DNA from: Bacteroidaceae bacterium
GTDB taxonomy: Bacteria > Bacteroidota > Bacteroidia > Bacteroidales > Bacteroidaceae
DNA: 64,000 nt
Assembly: GCA_017645305.1 (NCBI GenBank)
Contig: JAGCPD010000009.1
Coordinates: forward strand, 62,001-126,000
Direction of reading: 5' to 3'
In this document: in pieces, positions 32,812 to 41,600 of the stretch
Position numbering within the stretch: the first letter of the stretch is position 1
Layout: every line of letters begins with the position of its first letter
The notes under the pieces: generated by a model
What the model was told of the DNA's origin: nothing
The model's input: the letters and a program-made list of their open reading frames with translations, nothing else
The model's database searches: none
Translations under genes and position numbers: made by a program

Positions 32812-33487
32812 GCTGTGCCTCGGTTACTGTGGCTTTTCCGTCAGCAACACGGAACTTCACCTCGTAGCCGGCAAACTCTAAGGCATAGATGCGTTCAGGG
32901 TCCTGCTGGTAGTGGGGACGGGGGTCGGCAGCCAGTACGCCACGCAGCGCTTCCCGTCTTTCGGCATCAAACAGATTTGCAATATCAGACGGAATCTCTA
33001 CTTCCAGAGGTTCCGTCTTTTGGTTTTGCTCCTCGGCAAATCCGCCTCGTGCGTCAGGGTGGGAATCGGTAAAGGGCAGGTAAGGTTTAATGTCCAGAAT
33101 GGGTGTCCCGTCCATCAGGTCGGCCCCTTCCACCTCTATCACGGGCCCTTCGGGTGTCTGCAACTCAATCTTTGTGATGCGTACCGAAGAAAGCCCTATG
33201 CTGTTAGGCCGGAAAGGGCTCCTTGTTGCCCATACCCCCATACGCTGGTTACCTCCCAAGCGCGGAGGGCGCACCGTAGGGCTCCATCCGTCATCCTCCC
33301 TGTGTGCCTCCGAGAAGTCCCACAGCAGCCAGATGTGCGAGAAGCCTTCCAGGCCCCGCAACGCCTCGGCATTGCGGAATTCCGGTTCAAAAACGATGCG
33401 TCCCTTCAGTCCCTTTACCAGTCCGCTCTGACGCGGAACGCCGAACTTGGTCTTGAAGTCGGTATGTATCTTGGCAACTGTCTTCAT
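32783..33487 (-). CDS. trmO: tRNA (N6-threonylcarbamoyladenosine37-N6)-methyltransferase TrmO
   Basis: 234 residues of the TsaA/TrmO (UPF0066) family: IHTDFKTKFGVPRQSG at the N-terminus, HIWLLWDFSEAHRED, the motif WATRSPFRPNSIGLSSVRI, and VEGADLMDGTPILDIKPYLPFTD, which bind S-adenosylmethionine and t6A. It methylates t6A37 in some ANN-decoding tRNAs; the t6A maker tsaC is also in this window (45929). The gene end overlaps thrC by 29 bases tail to tail. It is separated from clpB upstream by 20 bases. Confidence 0.93.
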   Translation of the reverse strand: MKTVAKIHTDFKTKFGVPRQSGLVKGLKGRIVFEPEFRNAEALRGLEGFSHIWLLWDFSEAHREDDGWSPTVRPPRLGGNQRMGVWATRSPFRPNSIGLSSVRITKIELQTPEGPVIEVEGADLMDGTPILDIKPYLPFTDSHPDARGGFAEEQNQKTEPLEVEIPSDIANLFDAERREALRGVLAADPRPHYQQDPERIYALEFAGYEVKFRVADGKATVTEAQPIAASANKP

Positions 33488-33507
33488 CTTTCCCTGCCTC
33501 CAGTCGT

Positions 33508-35640
33508 TTATCCTATGGCGTTGCGGAATGTAAGGTGATTATCCTCGACATCCACCTCAATGGGAATGTTTTGTTGAAGCGTTCCGCCCAGCATAGCCTT
33601 GCTCAGGTCGTTCAGCAGCAGGCGCTGTATGGCACGTTTCACAGGCCGTGCACCGAAGTCGGGGTCGTAGCCCTCCCTTGCCAGCAGTTCTATGGCAGGT
33701 TCCGTCACCTTCAGCTTCACGTTGTTCTGCTCCAGCATCTTGGCAATGCCGTTGATCTGCAGACGTACCACCTGTTTAATCTCGCCCTGTGTAAGCGGAT
33801 GGAAGACAATCGTCTCATCTATACGGTTCAGGAACTCAGGTCGGATGGTCTGGCGCAGCAGCTGCAGCACCTCCTGCTTCGTCTCCTCCAGCTTCTCGGT
33901 AGGTGCATTGGCAAAGAGCTGGCTTCCCAGGTTGCTGGTCATGATGATGATGGTGTTCTTGAAGTTCACCGTACGTCCCTTCGAGTCAGTCAGCCTGCCG
34001 TCGTCCAGCACTTGCAGCAGCGTGTTGAAGACATCCGGGTGAGCCTTCTCAATCTCATCGAAGAGCACCACCTGATACGGCTTACGCCTTACGGCCTCCG
34101 TCAGCTGTCCGCCCTCGTCGTAGCCCACATATCCTGGCGGGGCACCAATCAGACGCGTCACGCTGAACTTCTCCTGGTACTCACTCATATCTATACGCGT
34201 CATCATGCTCTCATCGTTGAACAGGTAGTCAGCCAGCGCCTTAGCCAGCTCCGTCTTACCCACACCCGTAGTACCCAGGAAGATAAAGGAGCCTATGGGT
34301 CGCTTGGGGTCCTGCATACCGGCACGACTGCGCCTTACGGCATCGCTCACGGCCTGTATGGCCTCGTCCTGCCCGATTACACGCTTGTGCAGTTCCTCCT
34401 CCAGGTGCAGCAGTTTCTCGCGTTCGCTCTGCATCATCTTTCTTACGGGTATTCCCGTCCAGCGGCTTACCACATCGGCAATGTCGTCAGCCGTCACCTC
34501 CTCCTTTAGCATAGCCTCACTGCCCTGAGCCTCTTTCAGTTGCTGTTGTGTAGCCTCAATGTCCTTCTCCAGCTGCTGCAGCTTGCCGTAGCGAATCTCA
34601 GCCACCTTGGCATAGTTGCCCTCGCGTTCAGCCCTTTCAGCCTCGAACTTCAGGGTTTCTATCTGCTGTTTGTTCTGCTGTATGTGGTTCAGCAGGTTCT
34701 TCTCGCCCTGCCATTTCTGTTTGAAGTGGTTTTCCTGCTCCTGCAGTTCCGCAATCTCCTTGTTCAGGGCCTCCAGTTTAGGCTGGTCCCCCTCGCGCTT
34801 GATGGCCTCACGCTCAATTTCCAGTTGCTTCAGCCTACGGCTTATCTCATCCAGTTCCTCAGGCACCGAGTCGCGTTCCATACGCAGCTTGGCGGCTGCC
34901 TCGTCCATCAGGTCAATAGCTTTGTCAGGCAGGAAACGTTCCGTAATGTATCGCGTAGAGAGTTCCACAGCCGCAATGATGGCATCATCCTGGATACGTA
35001 CGTGGTGATGGTTCTCATAGCGCTCCTTCAGACCACGCAGGATGCTGATGCTGGCCAGACGGTCCGGCTCATCCACCATTACGGTCTGGAAGCGTCGCTC
35101 CAGTGCCTTATCCACCTCAAAGTACTTCTGGTATTCGTCCAGCGTGGTAGCACCGATGCTGCGCAGTTCGCCTCTGGCCAGGGCAGGTTTCAGGATGTTG
35201 GCGGCATCCATAGCGCCCTCGCTCTTGCCGGCACCCACCAGCGTGTGAATCTCATCTATGAACAGGATAATGTTACCCTCGCTCTGAACCACCTCGTTTA
35301 CAACGCCCTTTAGACGCTCCTCAAACTCACCCTTGTATTTGGCTCCAGCTACCAGAGCACCCATATCCAGGCTGTATAGCTGTTTCTCCTTCAGGTTCTC
35401 AGGCACATCGCCCCTGAGGATACGGTGTGCAAGTCCCTCCACAATAGCGGTCTTACCGGTACCCGGTTCACCTATCAGTATGGGGTTGTTCTTTGTACGT
35501 CGCGAGAGGATCTGCAGCACACGCCTTATCTCCTCGTCCCTTCCTATTACGGGGTCCAGCTTGCCGGCACGTGCCTCATCCACAAGGTTTCTTGCAAACT
35601 GTTGCAGGAAACTATTTTGATTGTTGTTCTGTTTCATCAT
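33508..35640 (-). CDS. clpB: ClpB-type disaggregase lacking the N-terminal domain
   Basis: 710 residues against about 860 for the usual ClpB. It starts [40 protein letters not shown], which is the linker just before the first AAA+ module; the roughly 150-residue N-terminal substrate domain is missing. Present are NBD1 (Walker A GEPGTGKT at 57-64), the coiled-coil M-domain (about 255-375) that marks ClpB rather than ClpA or ClpC, and NBD2 (GTTGVGKT). The start has a purine-rich site (GGAAAGGAGAAGAAT) and upstream lies only poly(T) and heptad repeats, with no N-domain in any frame. ClpB with DnaK pulls apart protein aggregates. Bacteria often make a short form as well from an internal start; here it appears to be the only form at this locus. 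Confidence 0.93.
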   Translation of the reverse strand: MMKQNNNQNSFLQQFARNLVDEARAGKLDPVIGRDEEIRRVLQILSRRTKNNPILIGEPGTGKTAIVEGLAHRILRGDVPENLKEKQLYSLDMGALVAGAKYKGEFEERLKGVVNEVVQSEGNIILFIDEIHTLVGAGKSEGAMDAANILKPALARGELRSIGATTLDEYQKYFEVDKALERRFQTVMVDEPDRLASISILRGLKERYENHHHVRIQDDAIIAAVELSTRYITERFLPDKAIDLMDEAAAKLRMERDSVPEELDEISRRLKQLEIEREAIKREGDQPKLEALNKEIAELQEQENHFKQKWQGEKNLLNHIQQNKQQIETLKFEAERAEREGNYAKVAEIRYGKLQQLEKDIEATQQQLKEAQGSEAMLKEEVTADDIADVVSRWTGIPVRKMMQSEREKLLHLEEELHKRVIGQDEAIQAVSDAVRRSRAGMQDPKRPIGSFIFLGTTGVGKTELAKALADYLFNDESMMTRIDMSEYQEKFSVTRLIGAPPGYVGYDEGGQLTEAVRRKPYQVVLFDEIEKAHPDVFNTLLQVLDDGRLTDSKGRTVNFKNTIIIMTSNLGSQLFANAPTEKLEETKQEVLQLLRQTIRPEFLNRIDETIVFHPLTQGEIKQVVRLQINGIAKMLEQNNVKLKVTEPAIELLAREGYDPDFGARPVKRAIQRLLLNDLSKAMLGGTLQQNIPIEVDVEDNHLTFRNAIG

Positions 35641-35659
35641 ATTCTTCTCCTTTCCTTTT

Positions 35660-35813
35660 CTTTTTTTTTTTTTTTTTCTTTATTTTAATGAACCGCTAAC
35701 CGCTAACCCTTTTTTCAATTAACAATTAATAATTAACAATTAACCTCTCCAAAATAGTTTTGGTTTTCGTTTTGGTTTTCGTTAAATTTCGCTAACCGCT
35801 AACCGCTAACTGA
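35660..35813. repeat. Poly(T) tract and mosaic heptad arrays upstream of clpB
   Basis: A T-tract (35664-35679), GCTAACC units (35692-35710), ATTAACA/ATTAATA units (about 35716-35743), GTTTTGG/GTTTTCG units, and three more GCTAACC units (35790-35812). The 345-base gap 35641-35985 otherwise holds a terminator at its right end. I could not assign the clpB promoter with confidence. Confidence 0.7.
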
Positions 35814-35925
35814 TAGCCGTTCAACAGAAGTACAACAAACCTCGTGCAACTTGTTTGTTATCAGACAAATTGGCGTTTTTTGCGTCATTTTGGCAAGTCA
35901 GACGGGTTGTGAGGTAGTATAAAAC

Positions 35926-35967
35926 AAAAAGGCAAGCCCGAACCCTTTGGTTCCAAGCTTGCCTTTT
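35926..35967 (-). terminator. Terminator after the small peptide gene
   Basis: Outer arms AAAAGGCAAGC / GCTTGCCTTTT with an inner stem GAACC/GGTTC. It lies 19 bases after the stop of the 35986-36159 gene and works on both strands by symmetry. Confidence 0.85.
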
Positions 35968-35985
35968 CTGAAGCCTATGGCTCAA

Positions 35986-36159
35986 TTACCATTCTTCGTC
36001 CCAAACGCTCTTGTTATTGATAACACCTTTCGTCAGGATTTCAGTGTCGCTTTCAAGTTGATTACCTTCAGAATTATCAAGCACTACACTTGTCTGCAAT
36101 ACAGCGTGCTTAACATGCAGCGTAACGACTATTGTCTCTGGACTTATATATTTTTTCAT
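35986..36159 (-). CDS. Small peptide (57 residues) with an acidic Trp-rich end
   Basis: MKKYISPETIVVTLHV at the N-terminus and SVWDEEW at the C-terminus. The ATG at 36159 has a strong Shine-Dalgarno sequence (AAAGGAGG, 8 bases upstream), which is unusual in this group and decides the start over a longer frame from 36201 that overlaps the upstream gene. It begins 19 bases after the stop codon of the 915-residue secreted protein and is followed by a good terminator, so it is a real second gene of that operon. No signal peptide, no Cys. Similar short frames (MKKxYxxP ... WDDDW) are, to my knowledge, common and undescribed in Bacteroidales. Confidence 0.75.
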   Translation of the reverse strand: MKKYISPETIVVTLHVKHAVLQTSVVLDNSEGNQLESDTEILTKGVINNKSVWDEEW

Positions 36160-36178
36160 AATTATTTCCTCCTTTGGT

Positions 36179-38926
36179 TTAGAATAAGACTTTTTTTCCA
36201 TTCACGATGTATAAGCCCTTAGTCGGCTTCTGAACGCGGCGGCCGCTGAGGTCGTAAACAGCTCCATTTTCAATTTCCAATTTTCCATTTTCCATTGCAT
36301 TAATGCCAGTTGCGTCATCATCGTCATCGTCGAAGACAAATGTAAAGCCCTTGGTACCGCCACCGCCAATTTCCATGTAAGCCTTGCCTGCGGGAACGGT
36401 TACGTCGCTCTTTACGAGATAGAAGCCAATCTTTCCTTCGTTATCACCATCCTTACCAACACCTAAACCATAAATGGTAGAACCGTCACCTGTAACAGAG
36501 CCGTCAGATGCTTCGAGAAGGTTGCCGGAAACGTCGTCTGCTGCCGTCGTGATAACTGGGAGATAATAAGTTCCAGCGTCAGCCTTTACGACTATTGGCT
36601 CATCAGCGGGAATATTAGACACCTCAGTCAGCGTCACTGTGCTTGCACCTGTGGCTGTAGCAATGTAAGCCTTTACACCTGATGGGAGGGTAACCTTACC
36701 CGTTGTTGTGTAAGTTGTATAGCCAGCAGTACCAACAGTCACTGACTCGCAGCCCTTTAAAGAGAAATTACCTAATGCGACATTACCGCTGCTCTTAGTG
36801 GTGTAAATCCACTTGAGGTAACGTGTCGTAGCGGGAATATTTGTGAATGTTTCGGTAGCCTTTGAGCCTAGTTCTGTATAACTCTTCAAATCTGTATAAC
36901 TTGAACCGTCAGCAGAATACTGAACTTTGAATGTACCACCAGAGAAACTATTACCCTGAATATCATACTTTAGTTCGCCAGGGGCTTCATTAATCCTTAA
37001 AATGAGATTATCATCCGTATTATCAAATTTAAGTTTTGGAGATGAACCATAATCAGTACCAAGAGCAGACTGGGTCATACCTGTTGGGAGACTGCCCTTC
37101 CCACTATCGAAACTAAATGGCAGATTTGCATAGTCGCGAACCGTATATGTTGCAGAAGCAACCTCGCTGTTTGCCATACCATCTTTTGCGGCAATAGCCT
37201 TAATCGTTTGATTGGCGTTTATGGTAAGTGAACTGCTATAAACGGAACTGCTTGTTGTGGGAGTTGTACCATTGGTGGTGTAATATATTGTGGCACCATC
37301 GGTAGCACAGCTCAAAGAAACACTTGTTCCCTTATCTACGATACCTTCTGAAACTGAGAACGTAGGTGTTGCGCAAGGTGCAGCAATGGTATAAGAAGCA
37401 CTTGCCACCTCACTGTCAGTCAATCCGTCCTTCACTGCGATAGCCTTAACGGTTGTGGCGGCGGTGATAGTTGGCTTGCTAGCGGGGTTATATGCTGTGC
37501 TGCTTGATGTGGGAGTAGAGCCATCTGTAGTGTAGTAGATGCTGGCACCCTCCGTTGCACAGGTAATGGTTACCTTTGTTCCAGAGGCAACGGCACCACT
37601 GGCAGGAGAGATACTGGGAGTAGCAACAACTGTAAGCGCTGCCTGAACACCCTCCAACACGATGTCGTCAATACGTACATTGCTACTTGTGGTTGTGGTA
37701 AATACGATAGTAATATTTTCAGTTGACGTTGTAACACCTTTAAATGTTACAGTATGTGTATCTTTTGAACTAAAGGTCAAGCCGTCACCTTCGTTTTCTT
37801 CACCATCTACGGTAATGCCGTCTGTGGTGGTCTTTACATTAACATCAACAGCATTTGATTTGAATGTCAGAGTCAAATCACCAGAGTAACCATAGGTAGG
37901 ATAAAGAAGGGGAATCGTGGCAGAGAATGTTCCAGAACTCTTACCCACAAGCAGCTCGGGTGAAGTGCCACCAGCAATTACTGCTTCATAGATTTTTGTT
38001 GTACCACTTCCATCGGTACAAGCATAAGAATAAGTACCACCATCAGGCACATCATCAGCAGAATAGCCTGAGAAATCCTCACTCCAAATTGTTTCGAGGT
38101 CGGGATCTTTATTGGTAACCGTCATTTCATAAGTATCAGAGCTGGATTTATAGGTATCGGCAACACCAGCATAGGAGGCTGTAAAGGTAACTGTTCCAGC
38201 ACCAACAAGGGTCACAGCGCCAGTGCTAGAATTAATAGTTGCAACTTCATCATTATCTCCGCTCCAAGTAACAGAGGCTTCGGGTACAGCCGCAGCAGGA
38301 GAACCATAGGTTACAGAGGCTGCTAAAGAGCCAGCATCGGTACTGACGAATTTATTTGTGTTAGTGATGCCAGCATCGGATATCGTCGTGGTGGTAGTTG
38401 CACCTGACGAAACAGCTTCGTAGGTATAAGTTATATAATATGCCTTAACACCTTTAGAAATTCCTGTTACAGTCACAGTCACAACAGTTCCAGTTTGTGC
38501 TTTAGTTGAAGAAACCGTAACATCAGAAGTCCCACTCAAAGAGCCGCTTCCAACAGTCGTGTCACCGACTTTCAAGGTAACAGTACCAGCCGTACTATCG
38601 AAGCCACCAAATTTTGCACTAAAAGCTTTTACATTTACGTCAGCAGCAGCAATCGTGGCTGTGAATGTTATGCTTGTCGCGGGTTTTTTTGAAGAACCTA
38701 TTTGTGCATAGCTTGTGTTTGGCGTAAAAGATGTTGTTCCTACAGTTGTAACACTCCATGTTTTACTTTGACTGTCTGAACCAGATACACTTGCATCATT
38801 AACATTTAAGCTTCCTGTTCCGGAACCGAAATTAATAATTCCAGTAGTATCCGCCCAAACAGAATTTGCCCCCCCCACTACCAGGGCGCATAGCAGGAGC
38901 ATTGTTTTTAGTAGTTTTTGTTTCAT
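36179..38926 (-). CDS. Large secreted protein with chitobiase/beta-hexosaminidase C-terminal repeats
   Basis: 915 residues. Signal peptide 1-25 (VVGGANSVWA). Ser/Thr/Gly-rich beta domains follow, then a bacterial Ig-like segment (about 200-275), and two tandem CHB_HEX_C_1-type repeats (about 430-600), each with the pattern ASIYYTTDGSTPTSSS ... TIKAIAAKDG ... SEVASATYTV. A further beta-sandwich and a tail ending VYDLSGRRVQKPTKGLYIVNGKKVLF complete it. There is no catalytic domain that I recognise; it is probably a cell-surface or exported adhesive protein. A short Asp run (DDDDDDAT, about 872) precedes the tail. Its own promoter is at 38994-39025, and the 57-residue peptide gene follows it. 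Confidence 0.85.
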   Translation of the reverse strand: MKQKLLKTMLLLCALVVGGANSVWADTTGIINFGSGTGSLNVNDASVSGSDSQSKTWSVTTVGTTSFTPNTSYAQIGSSKKPATSITFTATIAAADVNVKAFSAKFGGFDSTAGTVTLKVGDTTVGSGSLSGTSDVTVSSTKAQTGTVVTVTVTGISKGVKAYYITYTYEAVSSGATTTTTISDAGITNTNKFVSTDAGSLAASVTYGSPAAAVPEASVTWSGDNDEVATINSSTGAVTLVGAGTVTFTASYAGVADTYKSSSDTYEMTVTNKDPDLETIWSEDFSGYSADDVPDGGTYSYACTDGSGTTKIYEAVIAGGTSPELLVGKSSGTFSATIPLLYPTYGYSGDLTLTFKSNAVDVNVKTTTDGITVDGEENEGDGLTFSSKDTHTVTFKGVTTSTENITIVFTTTTSSNVRIDDIVLEGVQAALTVVATPSISPASGAVASGTKVTITCATEGASIYYTTDGSTPTSSSTAYNPASKPTITAATTVKAIAVKDGLTDSEVASASYTIAAPCATPTFSVSEGIVDKGTSVSLSCATDGATIYYTTNGTTPTTSSSVYSSSLTINANQTIKAIAAKDGMANSEVASATYTVRDYANLPFSFDSGKGSLPTGMTQSALGTDYGSSPKLKFDNTDDNLILRINEAPGELKYDIQGNSFSGGTFKVQYSADGSSYTDLKSYTELGSKATETFTNIPATTRYLKWIYTTKSSGNVALGNFSLKGCESVTVGTAGYTTYTTTGKVTLPSGVKAYIATATGASTVTLTEVSNIPADEPIVVKADAGTYYLPVITTAADDVSGNLLEASDGSVTGDGSTIYGLGVGKDGDNEGKIGFYLVKSDVTVPAGKAYMEIGGGGTKGFTFVFDDDDDDATGINAMENGKLEIENGAVYDLSGRRVQKPTKGLYIVNGKKVLF

Positions 38927-38993
38927 AATGATATATATTTTAGGTTATAAATTAAGTTCTCTTTTCAATTCCCGTTTTGGGATTTCTCGCCCC

Positions 38994-39025
38994 CAAAATT
39001 ACAAAAAAGTGTTGAGAGCGCAAAA
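38994..39025 (-). promoter_or_regulatory. Promoter of the 915-residue secreted protein
   Basis: Minus strand TTTTG (39025-39021), 19 bases, TAATTTTG (39001-38994), about 68 bases before the ATG. Unlike the cassette family the spacer differs. Confidence 0.7.
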
Positions 39026-39267
39026 TAAAAATCGATTTATTTTTCTCTTTTTTTCACCTGCCTTTGCCAGAATCGCAAAAGACATGCTTTTCGGAAAAGT
39101 GTCACACGTGTCAAAGTGGTCAAGGCTGCGATTAAGTGAGTGTAGAGCCAACTTGTCCTACCTATGCCGAGCGTAAGCAGGCTCGCCAAAATGACCGCGA
39201 CAGTGCAAAAAAATCTGGAAAAAAATCAAGAAAAAATCGTACACCGCAATGAGCGTGCCGTACCTTT

Positions 39268-39388
39268 GCACTATGAAAAGGCAAGGGTTAAGGCGGTGCG
39301 TTAAGGGAAAATAGTGCTACTCCTAAAGGAAAATTTTGCAGCCCTTAAGGGGAGCAAAAATCCCCTTTACAGGGGATTCTTGAATGAA
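39268..39388 (+). ncRNA. Possible small transcript with paired alternative hairpins
   Basis: A -7 box TACCTTTG (near 39271) is followed by a 13-codon reading frame (ATGAAAAGG...TAG), then AAGGGGA-loop-TCCCCTT overlapping a second hairpin AATCCCC-TTTACA-GGGGATT. The two hairpins share the TCCCC strand and exclude each other. No plus-strand gene follows, and the -33 element is poor, so this is tentative. The rest of the 639-base gap 38927-39565 holds the promoter at 38994, heptad-like repeats (39381-39500), and otherwise nothing I can name. Confidence 0.3.
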
Positions 39389-39500
39389 AAATGAAAGAGT
39401 GAAAAGTGAAAAATGATAATTAGAGAAAATATTTGACGTTTTGGTAAAGTTTAATGTTTAAAGTGTAATGTTTAATGTCAGTTTTAAAGTTTAAAGTTTA
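39381..39500. repeat. Heptad-like repeats (aaagtga, tttaaag, tttaatg units)
   Basis: gaaagagtgaaaagtgaaaaatga at 39390-39414 and several tttaatg/tttaaag units at 39449-39500. Confidence 0.5.
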
Positions 39501-39565
39501 TGAGCAGTTTTTAATGGCTCTGTCCGAAAAGCCTGTTGAAATCATCATCTGCAATGCGCATAATG

Positions 39566-40030
39566 TCATTGATTTTTCCGAATCAGTTCATCAGCGCGAA
39601 TGATAAGATATTTCAATTCGTTGCGTGCTTTGGACTCATCTAGAATCGAGAAGCCAACTTTTGTAAAAAGACCATCTCCATTTTTATTATAGACAACCTG
39701 CGTCACAGGGACTCTTTCGATACCAAACCTATCCGTAATATTTTTTGTGGATGCGAGTTTAATATCCAATGTATAATAGTCAGCAAGTTCAGGGTAATTT
39801 TCGTACATAAATAATAATACACGCCGTTTATATATTAACGAGGGATAGCATGAACTCATATCGTAGGTAATAACTAAGGGACGGTTAAGCTGACTTAACA
39901 ACTCTTTGTATTGTTGTTCTGTTGTAATTTTGGGTAAATCGCGTACTGTCAGCGAACTTGTTTGTGCTTGCGTGCAAAAATTTATCATGCATAATACCGC
40001 AATGCATGTGAGGATTCTTTTAATGTACAT
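39566..40030 (-). CDS. Secreted thioredoxin-fold protein without a CxxC motif
   Basis: 154 residues, signal peptide about 1-22 (NFCTQAQ). The order of elements fits a thioredoxin fold: PLVITYDMSSCYPSLIYKRR where the active-site helix begins, ADYYTLDIKLASTKNITDRFGIERVPVTQVV with a Pro in the cis-Pro position. Only one Cys is present where CxxC is expected (SSCYPS), so it is unlikely to be an ordinary oxidoreductase. No neighbours on the same strand. Confidence 0.6.
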   Translation of the reverse strand: MYIKRILTCIAVLCMINFCTQAQTSSLTVRDLPKITTEQQYKELLSQLNRPLVITYDMSSCYPSLIYKRRVLLFMYENYPELADYYTLDIKLASTKNITDRFGIERVPVTQVVYNKNGDGLFTKVGFSILDESKARNELKYLIIRADELIRKNQ

Positions 40031-40077
40031 AGTTGTGATGCTTTGATGTTAAAAAATGAAATTAAATAGGGAATTAA

Positions 40078-40230
40078 ATAAGGGAGGTAGCCGGTCGCAG
40101 GCTGGCTGGACGGTAGTCCCTCTTTTACTTCCGAAAGTGCTGTAAAAGAATAACAATGCTTTTCATACCTTATATAATTTAGAACCTCTCACATGGGGGA
40201 GAGGCGTCCCCGTATTATTGTTTATTGATG
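40078..40230. other. Gene-free stretch with GC-rich hairpins
   Basis: Within the 569-base gap 40031-40599 there is AGGGAGG ... TCCCTC TTTT (about 40081-40126), which looks like a terminator on the plus strand, and CCTCTC-ACATG-GGGGAGAGG (about 40186-40210), of the same palindromic class seen inside some genes. No open frame with support. Confidence 0.4.
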
Positions 40231-40385
40231 CCACTGGTTGAATAATCTTTTGCAAAGGAACCACAAAAGGAGCAAAATAAAGCCCAAACGTTTGAATCGT
40301 ATGAGCCGTATGTTACATGAGTTTCACGAATTTATACCCCCAAATGTTAAAAATGAGGGGAAAATGAAACTTTTTTATAAAATAA

Positions 40386-40417
40386 TTTGGTTTATAAAAT
40401 AAACTTGTTTACCTTTG
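40386..40417 (+). promoter_or_regulatory. Promoter of the 40600-41528 operon
   Basis: TTTG (40386-40389), 20 bases, TACCTTTG (40410-40417). The leader is about 175 bases and contains heptad and GAAAAC-type repeats (40481-40545). Confidence 0.65.
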
Positions 40418-40480
40418 CAGCGCAATCCGGATGAAAAGCGTCTTTCCTGAACTTACTGCAGAAGGGGAGGGGAGGGGCTT

Positions 40481-40545
40481 GGTTTTAGACTTTAGGCGTT
40501 AGACGTTAGACTTTAGTAACCAAAACGAAAACGAAAACCAAAAAT
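40481..40545. repeat. Heptads (TTTAGAC/GTTAGAC type) and GAAAAC units in an mRNA leader
   Basis: tttagac, tttaggc, gttagac, gttagac, tttagta, followed by aaaacgaaaacgaaaacc. It lies between the promoter and the start codon of the gene at 40600. Confidence 0.7.
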
Positions 40546-40599
40546 CGTTCAGGTTCAGAGTTTTGTCGTTGAGTATTTAAACTTAAAATGTAAGAAAAA

Positions 40600-41238
40600 A
40601 TGGAAGAGAACAACATTTTGACTGCTGAGCGCAGTCTGGAAATCATTCGTGAGTCAATTGAGCGCAGCCAGCGTACGATAACCAGAAATTCGGCCTTGCC
40701 GCAGATATGGTGGGGTGTCTGCGTTGTGGTATTTTCATTTATCATTGCCTATCTGTGGGCCAATCACGGCGGACCGAGCTGGAATGCTCTATGGGCAGTT
40801 ATGTGGTTGGTTGGCTACGTAGGCAACAGGATGATTGACAAGAAGAAAGAAACTGTCCCCACAACCTTTGTGGGCAAGACCATCGGCTATGTTTGGGCTA
40901 CATTCGGAATGTTCTGCGGAGGACTCGGACTTATGTTTTGCTTAATAGGCAAGGGAATCCTGCCTTTGGAACTGATTATGCCCAAAGTGTATGTATTCGG
41001 CTGCATTACGAGCATCATCTCCCTGTGCTTCGGAATGGGAACGGCCATAACGGGACTTATCATCCGTAACCGCATCATTCAGATTTGCGGCTTCATCGCG
41101 GGTTTGGGCGGCTTCTTCGGTGCCCTGCATTTTCCCGGTCACGAACAGCTTTATGTGATGGCAGTTGTAGCAGTCATAGGCCTCATTGTTCCCGGAGTGT
41201 TGATTGAATTACAGAACCAAAAAGTAAGGAGAGCGTAA
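40600..41238 (+). CDS. Six-span membrane protein of unknown function
   Basis: 212 residues. A soluble N-terminal part (about 1-35, with RSLEIIRESIERSQRTITRNS) is followed by about six hydrophobic segments. It ends 2 bases before a winged-helix regulator gene. Pairs of this kind, a small multi-span protein with a wHTH protein, are common in Bacteroidetes; the regulator probably controls the pair. No domain name can be given with confidence. Confidence 0.75.
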   Translation: MEENNILTAERSLEIIRESIERSQRTITRNSALPQIWWGVCVVVFSFIIAYLWANHGGPSWNALWAVMWLVGYVGNRMIDKKKETVPTTFVGKTIGYVWATFGMFCGGLGLMFCLIGKGILPLELIMPKVYVFGCITSIISLCFGMGTAITGLIIRNRIIQICGFIAGLGGFFGALHFPGHEQLYVMAVVAVIGLIVPGVLIELQNQKVRRA

Positions 41239-41240
41239 CT

Positions 41241-41528
41241 ATGTTCCAGCCATTAGACCCATTATTGCACGCTGAGTTGCGACTGGCCATTATGTCGCTG
41301 CTTATCAGTGCCGACGAGGCGGAGTTCCCCTACATAAAGGAGCAGACGGGAGCTACGGCAGGCAACCTGAGTGTGCAGGTGGATAAACTGTCGGCAGCCG
41401 GTTACATAGAGGTGGAAAAGACCTTCAAGGGTAAGCGCCCCTGTACCATCTGCCGCATCACCGATAACGGAAGACAGGCATTTGAGGCTTACGTGAAAGC
41501 CCTGAAAAGCTACCTGAAGGTGAAGTAA
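41241..41528 (+). CDS. Winged-helix transcriptional regulator (MarR/ArsR-like)
   Basis: 95 residues, a single winged helix: LHAELRLAIMSLLISADEAEFPYIKEQTGATAGNLSVQVDKLSAAGYIEVEKTFKGKRPCTICRITDNGRQAFEAY. The recognition helix is GNLSVQVDKLSAAGYI. The family usually binds DNA as a dimer and controls its own operon. It follows the membrane protein gene by 2 bases. Confidence 0.85.
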   Translation: MFQPLDPLLHAELRLAIMSLLISADEAEFPYIKEQTGATAGNLSVQVDKLSAAGYIEVEKTFKGKRPCTICRITDNGRQAFEAYVKALKSYLKVK

Positions 41529-41537
41529 GGCCAGAAA

Positions 41538-41576
41538 AAGAAAGATGTGCGGGATTTGCTCCTGCACATCTTTCTT
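41538..41576. terminator. Bidirectional terminator between the regulator and glucokinase genes
   Basis: Perfect 13-base arms AAGAAAGATGTGC and GCACATCTTTCTT with a 13-base loop, between convergent genes. Confidence 0.85.
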
Positions 41577-41600
41577 GTGTTATAAACCAGGGTGTGGTGA

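Noticed and set aside
33535-35313. Two long plus-strand frames (324 and 257 codons) opposite clpB
   Set aside because: Antisense to a highly conserved gene, low-complexity Leu/Gln composition, no start signals.
38928-39176. 82-codon plus-strand frame beside the 915-residue gene
   Set aside because: It covers the promoter of the divergent gene and has no signal or domain; treated as non-coding.
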